Positions 20,771-31,939 of a stretch of DNA of 64,000 nucleotides are shown here, in pieces. Source of the stretch: Phoronis australis (Eukaryota; Phoronida; Phoronidae); assembly GCA_002633005.1 (NCBI GenBank), contig NMRA01000276.1:137414-201413 (forward strand). The letters run 5' to 3'. A program made the translations under genes and the position numbers. Numbering within the stretch: the first letter of the stretch is position 1; each line of letters opens with the position of its first letter. The notes under the pieces are model-generated. The model ran no database searches. It saw only the letters and a program-made list of their open reading frames with translations, and was not told where the DNA came from.

Positions 20771-21480
20771 CATGCCAACTTCACATGTTATATTGCATTT
20801 GTCATTTCTGATGTGCATTCACTGCGAACTAGTTGTAAATAATAGCCTAAAGATGAGACATGTGTCTCGAAATATCGCTTTTTAAATTATGTTACCTACT
20901 GATGCCGTTTGTATTTTTATTGCACTGTTGTAATGTAAAGACAAGATCTCTATTTAGAGAGCTGGAAAGAACTGAAATTAAACTAGTAAAAACAGATCAA
21001 AGACGTGTCTTCAATAAAATATGTATATGAACACTATACATGAATGTTTGTGGTAATAAGAAACTAAATGACTGTAATAGTAAGAAATGCTATTACGATA
21101 CAATTTCTTGGGGCAAACTGCTCCGCCTAGGCCTGTTCTGTAGATATAGTTTCCACCTACCTGTATAGCCACAGAGAAAAATTTTGTTTCTACAATGGCC
21201 AGCTTCAGCAGGAACAAAATTCTTCCTATAGAATCGAGCCCGGCAATGAAAATTGGTTCTACTGTGTAGGGGGTTGTACGGAGAGATTGAATAAAAAAGA
21301 ACGATAGAAGGTGGCTAAGGGCCTGGAACATCGAGCCTAGAGGAACGCGGTTCTGAGGAACATTGGGCCCAAGGAATATTGTAAAGCAACGAGTCTATTA
21401 TAATCCCCAGGGGTTTAAGTTCACTGTCAAGTAAATTAACACCTGTGTCGCTGAAACTTATCTGGTAGAGTTGAGCAGGC
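20771..21480. other. Unassigned, with a short hairpin motif near 20857-20885
   Basis: Near 20855 there is aaagatgagacatgtgtctc followed by gaaatatcg: a perfect gagaca/tgtctc stem flanked by AAGATG and GAAATATCG. This recalls the stem motif at Penelope-like element ends, but no coding remnant is attached. The rest is unremarkable AT-rich sequence. Confidence 0.35.
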
Positions 21481-21592
21481 GTGCGTTCAGTAACGCTAGG
21501 ACCTACGCTAGGCCCTATGCTAGGACCTAGCTAAAATCTAGCCAAAGTCAGGTGTTCTCATTTAAAATACACGAGATTCTGTGGTGTTACAT
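21481..21592. mobile_element. Partial copy of a GTTCAGTAGCGCTAGGACC hairpin element
   Basis: Begins gcgtgcgttcagtaacgcta and ends within aaatacacgagattctg. It matches one arm and the middle of the hairpin at 26969-27109. Its second arm is missing; a LINE fragment begins immediately after. Confidence 0.6.
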
Positions 21593-21594
21593 TT

Positions 21595-22315
21595 CTCGCC
21601 CTTCGAAACTTTGAAAACTGTAATGGTCTTGTCCTTCCTCATTTGAATCATGGCATTTTGCTAAGGGGATGAGAACATCATAGAATATTCAAATTACAGA
21701 AAAAGGTTATTCGCACAATTACCTTTATTAGTTATTATTATTAATGCCCATACAGATCCTTTATTTAAGACTACACAGATACTCAAAATAAAGGACTTGT
21801 ATGTTGTTGCTGTAATCAAATTTTTCTACAGATATGTTCATAATTACTTACCTTCATTTTTTAACACGTTCAATTTAATAACCTATGGGTCTGTTCATGA
21901 ACATTACACTAGGCAACGAAATCTACAAACTCCTCGTTGTACTTAATCATTTGCTGAAGAATCAATGCTTTACCTCATATCATTAATAATCTTCCTGAAA
22001 GTTTCTCAAAAAATTTTACCCATTCGCTATCCTCTGTTATAGATTATTTTAAGAAGGTTTGTTTTGAAAGACATGAACTTGAGCGCACCATTCCCAACTG
22101 CTTTGTGTGTAACTATTTTTGATAATCTCTCCTAGTCTTTTTACAAGTAGTTTTAGATTACATTATCACCTAATTATCTGTAACACTGTACTTTTTATTC
22201 TCTGGTGACTCTGTGTTCAGCACACCCTTTGCATGCTTCACGGAGTCTCTATGAGCGTGAATATGCATTAATTGTATTTTTTTCTAAATGTGAATAAAGT
22301 ATATTACTACTATAA
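21595..22315 (+). mobile_element. 5'-truncated non-LTR retrotransposon (LINE), C-terminus of ORF2
   Basis: In-frame stretches with two or three frame changes read NAHTDPLFKTTQILKIKDLY, YVHNYLPSFFNTFN, HEHYTRQRNLQTP, then NNLPESFSKNFTHSLSSVID and FKKVCFERHELERTIPNCFV before a stop at about 22121. The AHTDPLFK...iLki.Dly and TRQr blocks are characteristic of the C-terminal tail of CR1/L2-related reverse transcriptase polyproteins. An AATAAA-type signal (gtgaataaagta) lies near 22290. The RT and endonuclease domains are absent, as expected for 5' truncation. No target duplication is apparent. Confidence 0.75.
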
Positions 22316-22457
22316 CTAAGGAAGTGGGTTACAGGCAAAAAAGATTGCCGCCAACTGGATGGTCCCACAGTGGTTAAAACGTCCTAAAATCATCGCCAGC
22401 CATGCTTTTCCACAAAAACACAGTTCAGCAATTCCATGAAAAGGTCAACCAAGAGAA

Positions 22458-22486
22458 ACAAAATAAAATAAAATAAAATAAAATAG
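22458..22486. repeat. (AAAAT)n microsatellite
   Basis: Five consecutive aaaat-type pentanucleotides. Confidence 0.9.
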
Positions 22487-22607
22487 TAACTAGATTAACA
22501 TTTCCAGTATCGTCTGAAAGCCCAGTTTCTCTAGTTGCAAGACCCATATTTTAATTATCTGTAACTTTCAACTTCATTTCTCAATGAACCCATTTTTCGA
22601 GGTTACT

Positions 22608-23107
22608 CAGGGCTTGGAATGACCAATGACAAAAAACGCGGAAACTTTGAAACTTTTACGGCCCAAATCATGCCCGATAACCAGCCTTGGTGAATGTGAA
22701 CCTTTCCCCGAGAAAAATCGGAAGGACTAAAAAAAAAACGTTACCACCATCAGTAGCATGCGTCTGTGTCCTTTTAGCTCGCCCGTCCACTCCCAACCCA
22801 CACATTTTTGGCTGCAGAGCGGTAGTATTTGTCGCCGCGCTTAACAATAACACGAGACGCCATTGAAAATCCCACGGCGCTGTCCCAGATGCCCCGGCAA
22901 TGTTGACAATTTACGTTCCTCCGAAACATAAAGAGCAACTTCCGCTTTTCGAGGTGAACGTCGTCTGCAACGCCGCGGTAAGAAAGGAATTTGCCGCGAA
23001 AATTTTATATCAAATCCGATTTTTTTACGCAGAAATATTATAAAAAAGCGGAAAGCACATTTGAAAAAAGCGGAAATCCGCGTTTCCGCGGAAAATTCCA
23101 AGCCCTG
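22608..23107 (-). mobile_element. hAT-like element I, copy 1 (500 bp), perfect 6-bp duplication
   Basis: Starts CAGGGCTTGGAATGACC and ends GGAAAATTCCAAGCCCTG, with GTTACT repeated exactly at both edges (22602-22607, 23108-23113). The copy at 50197-50682 is its reverse complement with high identity. Internal gcggaaa/tttccgc repeats cluster near one end. On the minus strand both copies preserve a short frame starting ATGGCGTCTCGTGTTATTG (codes MASRVIVKRG), possibly the first exon of the parent transposase. It is otherwise non-coding. Confidence 0.88.
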
Positions 23108-23113
23108 GTTACT

Positions 23114-24500
23114 TGACCCTAAAAATTACACCGATTTTCATGTGTTGCTAATTATTGTCACAAATATGTTAATTATGGGTATTTCACTACATTATCAAAT
23201 TTGTGCAATCACATCAAGCCTAAACTTTCTAAAAAAAATACCATATGACCGGTAGCATATCGTCTACCTCTTGGGGTAAAACGCCAATTCCTGGATATTA
23301 TGGTGCCAAACGTCCCATCACAAAAAAGTGCTGAAAAGTTTAGTTACGTCAAAAGTTTTCAATCAAAATTCAGATTACCTTTTAACTTGTTTTCTCGATA
23401 CTGTTCATCATTAACTTGTTTTCTCAATACTGTTCATCAAAATTTTAGATACCAGGAATTATTTGGTAAGTCAGAAATCACGTGACAGACATACGGAAAA
23501 TTTGTGCACCAGTCCATCAAACGCATGAAATTAAAATTTTCTAGCCAATAAAAATAACCTCAGGTCTTATTTTCACTTTCTACACTTGCAGAGCACAAAA
23601 TTTAACTCACCCCTAAGAACCTAAAACAATTAAATATTACAAAAACAGGTATGAAATCAAGTGAAGAAGTTACTACAGAGTAGAATTAAATTAGATGCAT
23701 TGAACCGTAATTTTCAATTTCAAAAGTACTTGGTGAAAAGTTGGATATTATAGAGTAATTTAATTATTCTAAGTAGAATTCAACATTTGTTAAAATTGGA
23801 CAGTTGGACAGCATTATAAAATGTAAAATGTTAATTTAATGACCTTATTAGTTGTTTTTGTTGCTGCCCTATGTTTGTATTTTTGGCATAACAAGAACCT
23901 TGATCTAAGCTTCAAGAAGATTGAACCAATGTTTAGAAATGAAAGAGGGAGACTAGTGGATGAACAGATATGACTGGAAGAGGAAAAATATCTGCCGGAA
24001 TATTCTCTGAAACTCGAAAAAAATCAACAACCAAGAAATGCATAATCATATCTGCAGAAAGCGTGATGACTTTATTTAACGCCTCTCTTTAAAATTCCAA
24101 AGAAGCCATGAATAAAAAAGTTATATGAAAACCTAATCAAGCTACTCACTAATAAGGACCTGCATTTGATAATTTTATGAGCTCGACATATTTCTAAAAC
24201 ATAATCCTAAATTTATTGTAATTTAGTATCTGCCTTCACACTGCAAGACAGTACCGGTGTTTTGAATCAAACTATGATTGCCATTATTTAAGTGGAATGC
24301 TGTCAACTGAACTGTGCTGAACCAATTTTAACTTTGGTTTTGAATACTAGAATCAATTCTGTCACACCACAGGGTTTTGCAATAGAAAACTCCAAACATG
24401 GCTTCTTCTTCAATTCAATGAATCTAACTATAGAACAGTTGCACACTCACTATCTTTTTCATCAAAAGTGTAGAAATAATATCAAAATAATGTATCAATC
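23114..24500. other. NEURL4-like intron 2, unassigned
   Basis: AT-rich sequence; I find no repeat boundaries, splice-supported exons or RNA genes. A short direct duplication (ttaacttgttttctc...actgttcatca) occurs near 23384-23440. Confidence 0.5.
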
Positions 24501-24504
24501 AATT

Positions 24505-24640
24505 ATTCATAAGAATGTAGGAATGTAGACTAGACAACGCTCAAGTATCAACCCATCATTCATAAGAATGTAGACTAGACAACGCTCAAGTATCAACCCA
24601 TCATTCATAAGAATGTAGACTAAAAAATGCTCAAGTTTTC
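24505..24640. repeat. 45-bp tandem repeat, about three copies
   Basis: cataagaatgtagactagac then aacgctcaagtatcaacccatcatt repeats. The first two copies are nearly identical and the third is diverged. A second short array of about 10-bp units (gaaggtacat) lies at about 24730-24812. Confidence 0.85.
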
Positions 24641-24961
24641 CTAACAAGTCTCAACATTTTGAAACTACAACTCAAGCTTTTCAAACATGGCTCAAATGTC
24701 AGAATACATGAAGAAACCAAAAACATGAAGATACATTAAGGTACATGAAGGTACGTGAAGGTACATGAACGTACATGAAGGTACGTGAAGATGCATGAAG
24801 ATACATGAACATACCAAAAACAATGCAATTGTTTGTCACAAAATAACACCAGAATCCACATACAGTCACATACAGTCACATACACAGTGATTACAGGAAA
24901 GTTAAGAAGCTTTTAGCTGGTGGGACCTATTATTAAACTTGTTGAGTAACCAACTACCTAC

Positions 24962-25316
24962 CTTCCTCCCTGCATCCATCGGTACACAGTGTCACCTGAG
25001 CACACTTGCCGTACATATCCACAACACCATACACATTCGCCGGCACATTTGACGCTGCAATTCCTTGGTCTCGCCCATTCACAAAAAAGTGGAGTTCTCC
25101 TGATCCCTTGCGCATCACTCCCACCTTGTCACCCTCAGCCAACCCATCAAGGTCCTGCCCATACTCCTCTCGTATTGTATGTCCATCTTTCAATAAAGCT
25201 GTGCCTGACATTATCCATGTTCCTTCACGAAACCCTGTGGCGCTGGCTGGGAATGCCAGGCTGTTTGGCTCACATCTTGTCACACCAATCTCAATGGAAC
25301 CACTCCATGAGTTAAC
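24962..25316 (-). CDS. NEURL4: NEURL4-like exon, second half of first neuralized repeat
   Basis: This 355-bp exon follows acceptor ...ttcttctag and precedes donor GTAGGT. It encodes [38 protein letters not shown], then [40 protein letters not shown] and [16 protein letters not shown]. All the late NHR strands are present: [10 protein letters not shown], G.tWimsG, [11 protein letters not shown] and [15 protein letters not shown]. It joins in frame to the exon ending RIDRK at 45740. NHRs are protein-binding modules; in NEURL4 they are thought to serve HERC2/CP110-linked centrosome function. A short charged tail (CREEG) begins the inter-repeat linker. An alternative donor 4 bp downstream is possible. 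Confidence 0.88.
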
Positions 25317-26968
25317 CTAGAAGAGCAAAAATTTGTCAGAGAATAGGGTACCCGCATCAACCAGCAGACATATTGGTTCAATTATTAAAAGGTAGAGGGG
25401 GGACAAAGAAAACAAGTTTACTTTATTGAGAGCAGCTGAAGATATGTCACGATTTTGAAGATATGTCACGATTTTGAAGATATTTACAATGAGCACAGAA
25501 ACAAAATTCTATAAAATTCAGTAATCAAAAAATGACAGTATTTATTCATAGCACAGTTGATCAAATACTCAAAACATTTTTAGTGAAGTAATCTGCCCAG
25601 TGCTCAAAAAGTCCCCCTTTTCATCACCACTGGCAACAGCACATGTGGTAAAGATTCCAGCGTGTCACCAAATGGCAATGTAAAATCCAAATTTTCCCAA
25701 CAACACTTCTGCTGCCATCAGATTAGTCTTATTTGAATAAATTTACAAAACAGAGGGATAATAATAACACGTCATTCTGCGATGAGACACCCTTTTTAGA
25801 GCTCATTCGACTGTGATGCGCAGATATCCATCATTCAACACTCCATTTTAATTGTAACTCAATTGTTAATTGTCACGTGGCAAATCTGTAGCGGTGCATG
25901 CATACACTGTCATGTACTGAAGAGGTTACACTTCCGTGGCATGAGTAGAAGTGCGAGCACAATGAAAGACAGGAATCAGAGGTAATCAAACAAAATAATT
26001 TACAAATTCACAATTCACAAACTAAATATGCAAGTAGTAAAAATGGCAGGTCTACACTGGAGAAATGCATCATTTTTGTGACGCCACTTTGGAGACCACT
26101 TTCAAACCGTCTATCGCCTTTTAACTAAACCAAGTGGTGTGGACTTTTCGAGCGCAACTGTTCCCTCTTATCAGAAGATTATGTGTGAACGCAGTATACT
26201 ACATGTGAACATTTAAATGTGTAAACATTTATAAGTAATTATTTTATTAGTTTGTACAAATTGTGAAAACCATTGGACTCCCAAAGTACATAGTATTAGG
26301 TTTTTTAAAGTCCTTGTCTCACACGTTGTTAACCCTTATTACATGGTTAGAAGATGTTATAAGGATCCAAGAAGTACCTACCCCATAACTGTAATACACG
26401 ATCCGTACTCGAAAACAGTTTAAATGAACGCGCCACTCACGATTCGCACCCGAAGAAACACCGCCATTTTGAACTTGCCGCGAACCCGGAAGTACAATTC
26501 ATTCAGGAACCCAGGCTGAGAAAACGCAGTCAGTGCGACTGGAGCAGTGCCTGTACTGTTACCAGCCAGCAAACGGGGATAAAAAAATCGACAGCGTGCC
26601 TTAAGTTTGATAAACTCAAACTACGGACAATTTTATGGAATTTAATTTGCCGAAGAAATGTGGCGAATAAATTTTGACAGAAATTATTTTGCTAGACTCG
26701 GGACCGCAGCCTATCGGACCTGGTGCGGATCGAGACCAGACACTGGCGAACGGTAAATGCATGCGGTTGCAAGCTGTTTTGTCAAAGTAAAATGGTCAAA
26801 TGATAAATGCTGCATATATTCAAGGGTAGTTTCAGACACTTGCATGAAATTACGGGCTGGTTAGTCCTGTGTCACACTGCCGCGGCAGACCTTAGTTAGC
26901 CTCAGTCACAAGCTACCAGTGAAGACTATAGTCAAAATACAGCTTGTTAGTAGGCCTATACAGCTTCC
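25317..26968. other. NEURL4-like intron 1, 3' end, mostly unassigned
   Basis: A 20-bp direct duplication (gatatgtcacgattttgaag) lies at about 25440-25480. Nothing else is recognised. Short low-complexity stretches occur, and the G+C-richer patch at 26430-26760 has no supported frame. Confidence 0.5.
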
Positions 26969-27109
26969 CGTTCAGTAGCGCTAGGACCTCGCTAAGAAGC
27001 AAGACTTCGCGAGATTACGTGAGATATTGCCGTGTATTTTAAATGAGAACATGTGACTTTGACTAGGATTTTGCAAGGTCCTAGCGTAGGTCCTAGCCTC
27101 TACTGAACG
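26969..27109. mobile_element. 141-bp hairpin element, GTTCAGTAGCGCTAGGACC arms
   Basis: cgttcagtagcgctaggacc at the left pairs with ggtcctagcctctactgaacg at the right, with smaller ctagg repeats inside. A half-copy is at 21481-21592. It is short, palindromic and AT-poor at the ends, consistent with a MITE. No duplication is visible. Confidence 0.7.
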
Positions 27110-28089
27110 CACGCCAGCTTTGCGCCTAACTGGTTGCTGGCCACAAACACAAAAAACACGAAAATTGAACAAAGTTTCTTTTTTGTAGCAACGTTTGTCA
27201 AAATGTATCAACGTTAAATCTTCACAAATTACAAAGTAGCCGATTGAACATGCCTTTCAGTTCAGCAAAAGTTGACATTGTAGGTGCCGCCAGAAATGAG
27301 ACGAAGTCCAACGGGAATTGTGAGCACATTTATCACTTAATGAGTAACAACTGCGAGGCTGAAATTTGGTGAACACTGCTAAATCGTGCAGAATAGTAAG
27401 TAAAGATATGTCTAACTAAATTTCACCGTAATTTGTTGGCGAAAACAATTTACACAAAGTTTTAAACTCGTAACTCATCCCGCTGTCCTCCAATATGGCC
27501 GACGCGATCCAAACAAAGTGACCCAAATTTCGCCACAAAACTTGCAATAACTTTACAGTGCTTGCCCCGATTTTGATACTTTTTCGATTTTTACTGAGTA
27601 GAATGTACTACCTTTCCGATGATAGCAAAGTACTTTTTCAAAACGAGGAAAAAAATAAAACCGAAAAAAAATGGTTTCGACCCATATTGGTTCCTAGGTT
27701 CGACCGGCCTACGTAAGGAACTAAACACCAATGCTATTTTAACATACTAAGTACGCGTAACATTCCAAAAAAATCAACGACCACTAACTACAAACTATAA
27801 ATACACTACATATGCAAACGAATCACGATATATTACTAATAAAACAAAATAATGAAGACTTTTCGAGCAAGCCATAGCACATTCAGTTACAAGGAAAAAA
27901 TGGCGGCGTTCAGGACAAGTTCCTGAACTGATGAGCCGGAAATGTGGGTACGGAAATAACCGATGACAACCGGTAATCATACGCTCAGAGAGAAGGGTCA
28001 AATACTGTTAAAAAATCGTTTTTGGCAAGAAAGGCGAAAAGAATATAAAGAAAGGGTGTCGAAAATAAGAATTTATGTAGTAAGTATTT
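27110..28089. other. Unassigned intronic sequence
   Basis: No repeats or supported frames. Two atggcg/atggcc motifs (near 27496 and 27899) resemble start contexts but lead nowhere. Confidence 0.45.
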
Positions 28090-29020
28090 TTGGATACTAG
28101 AACCACATGGGCAGTTTGCAACAAGGACTTTAAATGGTATGCACTATTTGAAGAATACTTGAGGTTTACAAAAATTGGAACACAAATCCGCGACAATGGG
28201 ACGGTCAAGCACATTCTGCTACCCGACAGGTGGCGCAACGCTTATCGGTGTGGATTGTTTACATTTCCCGGATGTAGCTTAGTTGTCAGTGAGAAAAGTG
28301 AGTTTGTTTTGTTGTAAAGTCTTACTCCAGTTTAACTTGTCGCGAATTGAGAGCAAAATTGGAGAAAAGAAAGGCACAGACGTCGTGATGCAAAATAGAG
28401 GTGATAGAAATGCAAAATAGAGGTGATAGAAAGGTAATTATGGACAGATTTCGTGTAAATTCTAAGGTTTTCACATACCCATGTTCGCCTATCACTGACA
28501 TGGCCCAAGTGGCTTTGTCTACGCCCGGCGATTTCGTGGCGACTTTTCCTTAAGTTAACAGGTCTGACATGCATTTAATGTACTGTTCTTATGAACTACA
28601 GGTCGTTGGCTTCTCATTTATTCTTCCAGTAATCTTTTGAATTTCTATTAATGCACGTTCTCAAGACTTTCTCAAACGAACGAGTTCTAGTCGGTTACCC
28701 AGGTAACACTGTGACTGTCTACAAGACATTGCTTATTATACAACAAGGCCCAGGTGTCTGGCTAGATTATTGTATTATTTAGGACAATTGTATATGAAGA
28801 ATAGAGAATTGATCATTCTAAGCAAAGTTGTTTAACATTCACTATTCCTGATTTTAGGTTACAAGTGTATCAATGACAACTCTGCGAATGTGCCGAGTGT
28901 TCAGCCTGAGCTAGCGATTGTTGACAACTGGCCCAGTGCAGAAATGTGACCTGGTCTTTGACCCGAAGTACTCATATTTGGCAGCCTCACCAGATCGGTT
29001 GATCGGAAAAGACATATAGG
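28090..29020 (+). pseudogene. YqaJ-type recombinase/exonuclease fragment (possible two-exon remnant)
   Basis: Around 28935-29018 the frame reads VQKCDLVFDPKYSYLAASPD, then RLIGKD and a stop. f.P.y.fLaASPDgLi is the diagnostic block of YqaJ-like viral recombinase domains, abundant in multi-copy genes of marine invertebrates. An upstream frame (28090-28314) with WYALFEEYLRFTKIG and RWRNAYRCGLFTFPGCSLV ends at a plausible donor (gaaaagtgagt). An acceptor (gattttag) precedes 28859, so they may be exons of one gene. The second exon frame hits a stop at 28949 and the YqaJ block is in another frame, so the locus looks broken. Confidence 0.4.
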
Positions 29021-29105
29021 CAAGGATAAATGCCCCTATACCGGTAGAGACACAGTAAGAAAATAGTGCCAGAAAACTCTTTCTGTTCCTCACCAAAGAC
29101 AGACA

Positions 29106-29570
29106 GTGAAAACATGTCACAAGTACTATCCCCTAGAATTAGTCAATAAGGTACTGAAAGCAAGACTTCAACGTAACCCTGATGACATTCATCCTGTAGA
29201 TAAAACTACCAACAAGTACTTTAAAGAACCGTATGTTGGGTTTTACGCCAAGATTGCTCAACGAAAACTCAACAAATTGGTGAATGATTACTGTGTAAAC
29301 CTAGAGTTGTATTAACATTCAAGTCTCTGAAACTGTCGAATTTATTTAACCCTAAGGACAAAATTCCTATGGGTCTACGGTCCAGGGTAGTGTACAAATT
29401 TATCTGTGCTGGATGTGGCTCCAGTTATATAGGCGAAACTGTTCGCGATTTGAAAACCAGGACCAAGGAACATCTAAATTCTGACAGAGGTTCACATGTA
29501 AATATTCACCTACAGAGCTCCAATCATTGTTATCAGCAGTGCTCTTTCAATGACTTTGCAATACTGTAAA
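29106..29570 (+). mobile_element. Penelope-like element fragment with GIY-YIG endonuclease
   Basis: First frame: EPYVGFYAKIAQRKLNKLVN then DYCVNLEL, the connector after the RT domain. A one-base shift near 29305 moves to LTFKSLKLSNLFNPKDKIPM, then GLRSRVVYKFICAGCGSSYI, GETVRDLKTRTKEHL and a stop at 29567. The VYKF.CagC.s.YiGeT.R....R..EHl pattern is the GIY-YIG nuclease of Penelope-like elements. The RT domain upstream is missing, so the copy is 5'-truncated and frameshifted. Its 3' side is cut within 5 bp of the stop by the next transposon. Confidence 0.88.
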
Positions 29571-29573
29571 CGT

Positions 29574-31245
29574 TCGGGTTAACACCCATGCTCAGTTAAC
29601 CGCCCACCCCCTACTTTAGGTGGATTTTCGATTTAACCGCCCACCTCTCGGTTAAGCGCCCATCCCCGACTTTTAAAGAATGAAGATTTAGCGCCCAGTG
29701 CTAAGGAAACGCGCGATTCCCCGACTTTTAGAAAAAGATCGATGATCACAATGAGCGCAACGACGCCGGGCCTCCGAGACGGTGGTTTAGCAATGTGAAT
29801 TGCAATTATACAAGTAACGAGTTATTGTCTTGGGTCAAGGACTCACTTCAAAATATAATACTTGAACGTTTTTGTCACTTTATTTTCTTCCCATGTTTGC
29901 AAAGTTTAAGAACGCCGCCGGCGTCAAAACCCCCGCTTTCAGCGACTTTGTCTGCCGCCTACACTCGCCTACAGTGTCTTGATAAAACAGATATTCGAAA
30001 AAATCAGGCCAGAGAAATGAGACAATGGTTAAAAGTATATAGTCATGCCCGTTTCTGTTACTTAGGACTGTCGCTATTCTCTTTTGATGTGTGACTTTGT
30101 AGTGGTGCACGCGCGCAAGTTCCCACACTTTGGAGTGCATGTTACCTTGACACCAACATGTGATTGACAGGTGACTCGCCCGTAGGCCCTACGCGCATGC
30201 TGAATCCAGCCACTATCTTTGGCCTTAAAAAACGAGATGCATATTGAAAGAGGCCGTTATATTACTTGACGGCATTTCCAAGTCACGATTGTCAGCCGAC
30301 TGAGACATTGCGCGTAACAGCGGGACCGAACAGTGCAGCAGTGCGATATTACAAGTGATATAAATAGGATAATCTGGACATCTTGCATGAACAATAAATG
30401 TTTTTCCACCACGAAGTTTGGTAAGGTGATCGTTTATCGCTGTTTTGTAGCGTTTTATCACATATTTATGCCGTGGCTCGAAATTTTATTCTTGATCGAC
30501 GAGTGGCACACGGCCGCTTATCCCGGATTCTTGTCTTAGGCCTAGTTCTTTGCCGAGCATGTTTGGCGCAACGGCAAGTGAGCAATGCCAGGCAGTCGAG
30601 GTAAAACAGCAAGCCACAGAACCATACGCTGAAAATGTCATTGAGTCACGGAGTGTTGACTATAAACATCCCAAACACAAAAAACATCTGAATTAAGGTT
30701 TTCAAACTTTTATTACAACCACTTTTAAAACTGCTCTCTGACTATGAACTTGGCAGCTAGTACAAGACTGTAACCATAAATCTGATGTCTGCTGTGACCT
30801 CTGCAACACGTGAAGCTTGCACGCGCGCACTTTAGTAAGATGAAATAGTTGCAATCCAAGTAGAGGCTGCGTGGTCACTGGTCGTCTGCGCTCTACACTA
30901 AATAACAAGACCGCAGGACGGCACGGGGCTATTACTCAGCAATTATGTAAATTTAATAGTGAATAACTAATCTGAGGGCATGATAACCTTTGTTAGGATC
31001 ATCCACTGTTATGACATTTTTCCCGTCACGTGACGACGTGATGATAACGCTCTTTGAAAAGTGCTACGCCTTCCGAGTAGGCCTACGACTACGTGTGTGG
31101 TGTGGGTACTTAGATCACGAGGTAAGATTAACCGCCCAGGGCGCTTGCCTGTCGTAATAAGTTCCCATGTTCGGTTAACCACCCACCCTGGATTTTTTGG
31201 GTTTGCCAATTTAACCGCCCAGGGCGTTAACCCGAACGTTTACGG
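29574..31245. mobile_element. TA-flanked transposon L, CYGTAAACGTTCGGGTTAAC ends
   Basis: The left end ctgtaaacgttcgggttaac and the reverse complement of the right end, ccgtaaacgttcgggttaac, differ at one base. TA flanks both (29572-29573, 31246-31247). Inside each end are several ttaaccgcccacc/ttaagcgccca blocks, as in family A although the outer ends differ. The 1.67-kb interior has no transposase frame. A segment at about 30061-30130, read on the minus strand, matches a block of family E (44070-44136). Confidence 0.8.
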
Positions 31246-31334
31246 TAATAGACCAGGCAGTAACAACAAAGGAGTTTAAAATTCCTGAGGCTCTACACAT
31301 CAGTTGGTGCAAGCCCAATCTCAATAGACAACTG

Positions 31335-31826
31335 CAAGGTACCTAAACTACATGCTTACGGATTCATAAGCACGGCCCAAGGATGCATGAACACGACTCA
31401 CGGACCTGCAAACACCCTCAACTGACTCACAAACACGGGAACGGACTCATGAAACATGATCCACGCACCCAAATACACGGGACACAGACTCATATTCCGG
31501 AGGAAAGACGGTTAACGGACCGCCAAACACGGTTTACGGACCGCCAAACACGGTTTACGGACCGCCAAACACGGTTTACGGACAAAATGGAGATATCAGC
31601 TGACCCAGGAAGCCGATGAGTCCGTGACATGTGTTTGGCGGTCCGTTAACAGTGTTTCCTCGTGAATATGAGTCTGTGTCCCGTGTATTTGGGTGCGTGG
31701 ATCGTGTTTTGTGAGTCCGTTCCCATGTTTGTGAGTCAGTGGACAGTGTTTGCAGGTCCGTGAGTCGTGTTCATGCGTCCGTGCCTGTGTTTATGAGTCC
31801 GTTGACCGTGTAGTTTAGGTACCTTG
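31335..31826. repeat. 492-bp imperfect hairpin containing 21-bp repeats
   Basis: caaggtacctaaactac at the left is the exact inverse of gtagtttaggtaccttg at the right. The arms, about 200 bp each, stay complementary with scattered mismatches (for example acccaaatacacgggacaca near 31468 against tgtgtcccgtgtatttgggt near 31675). The centre holds three 21-bp units (acggaccgccaaacacggttt, 31515-31577). The arms look like decayed versions of the same unit. It could extrude as a cruciform. Whether it is a foldback transposon or an inverted duplication of a minisatellite is open. Confidence 0.85.
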
Positions 31827-31939
31827 AACTGGCACACCACAGGTTGTCATTGTTGGTCTAGTTCATTGTCACTCCCTGTAACTGACTGTATCTGTGCTTC
31901 ATTACTTGTTGCTGGGCCTAGCTAGGTGGCCAGTGTTTT

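Noticed and set aside
24989-25320. Plus-strand frames of about 105 codons
   Set aside because: They are antisense shadows of the NEURL4-like exon, which has family motifs and splice sites.
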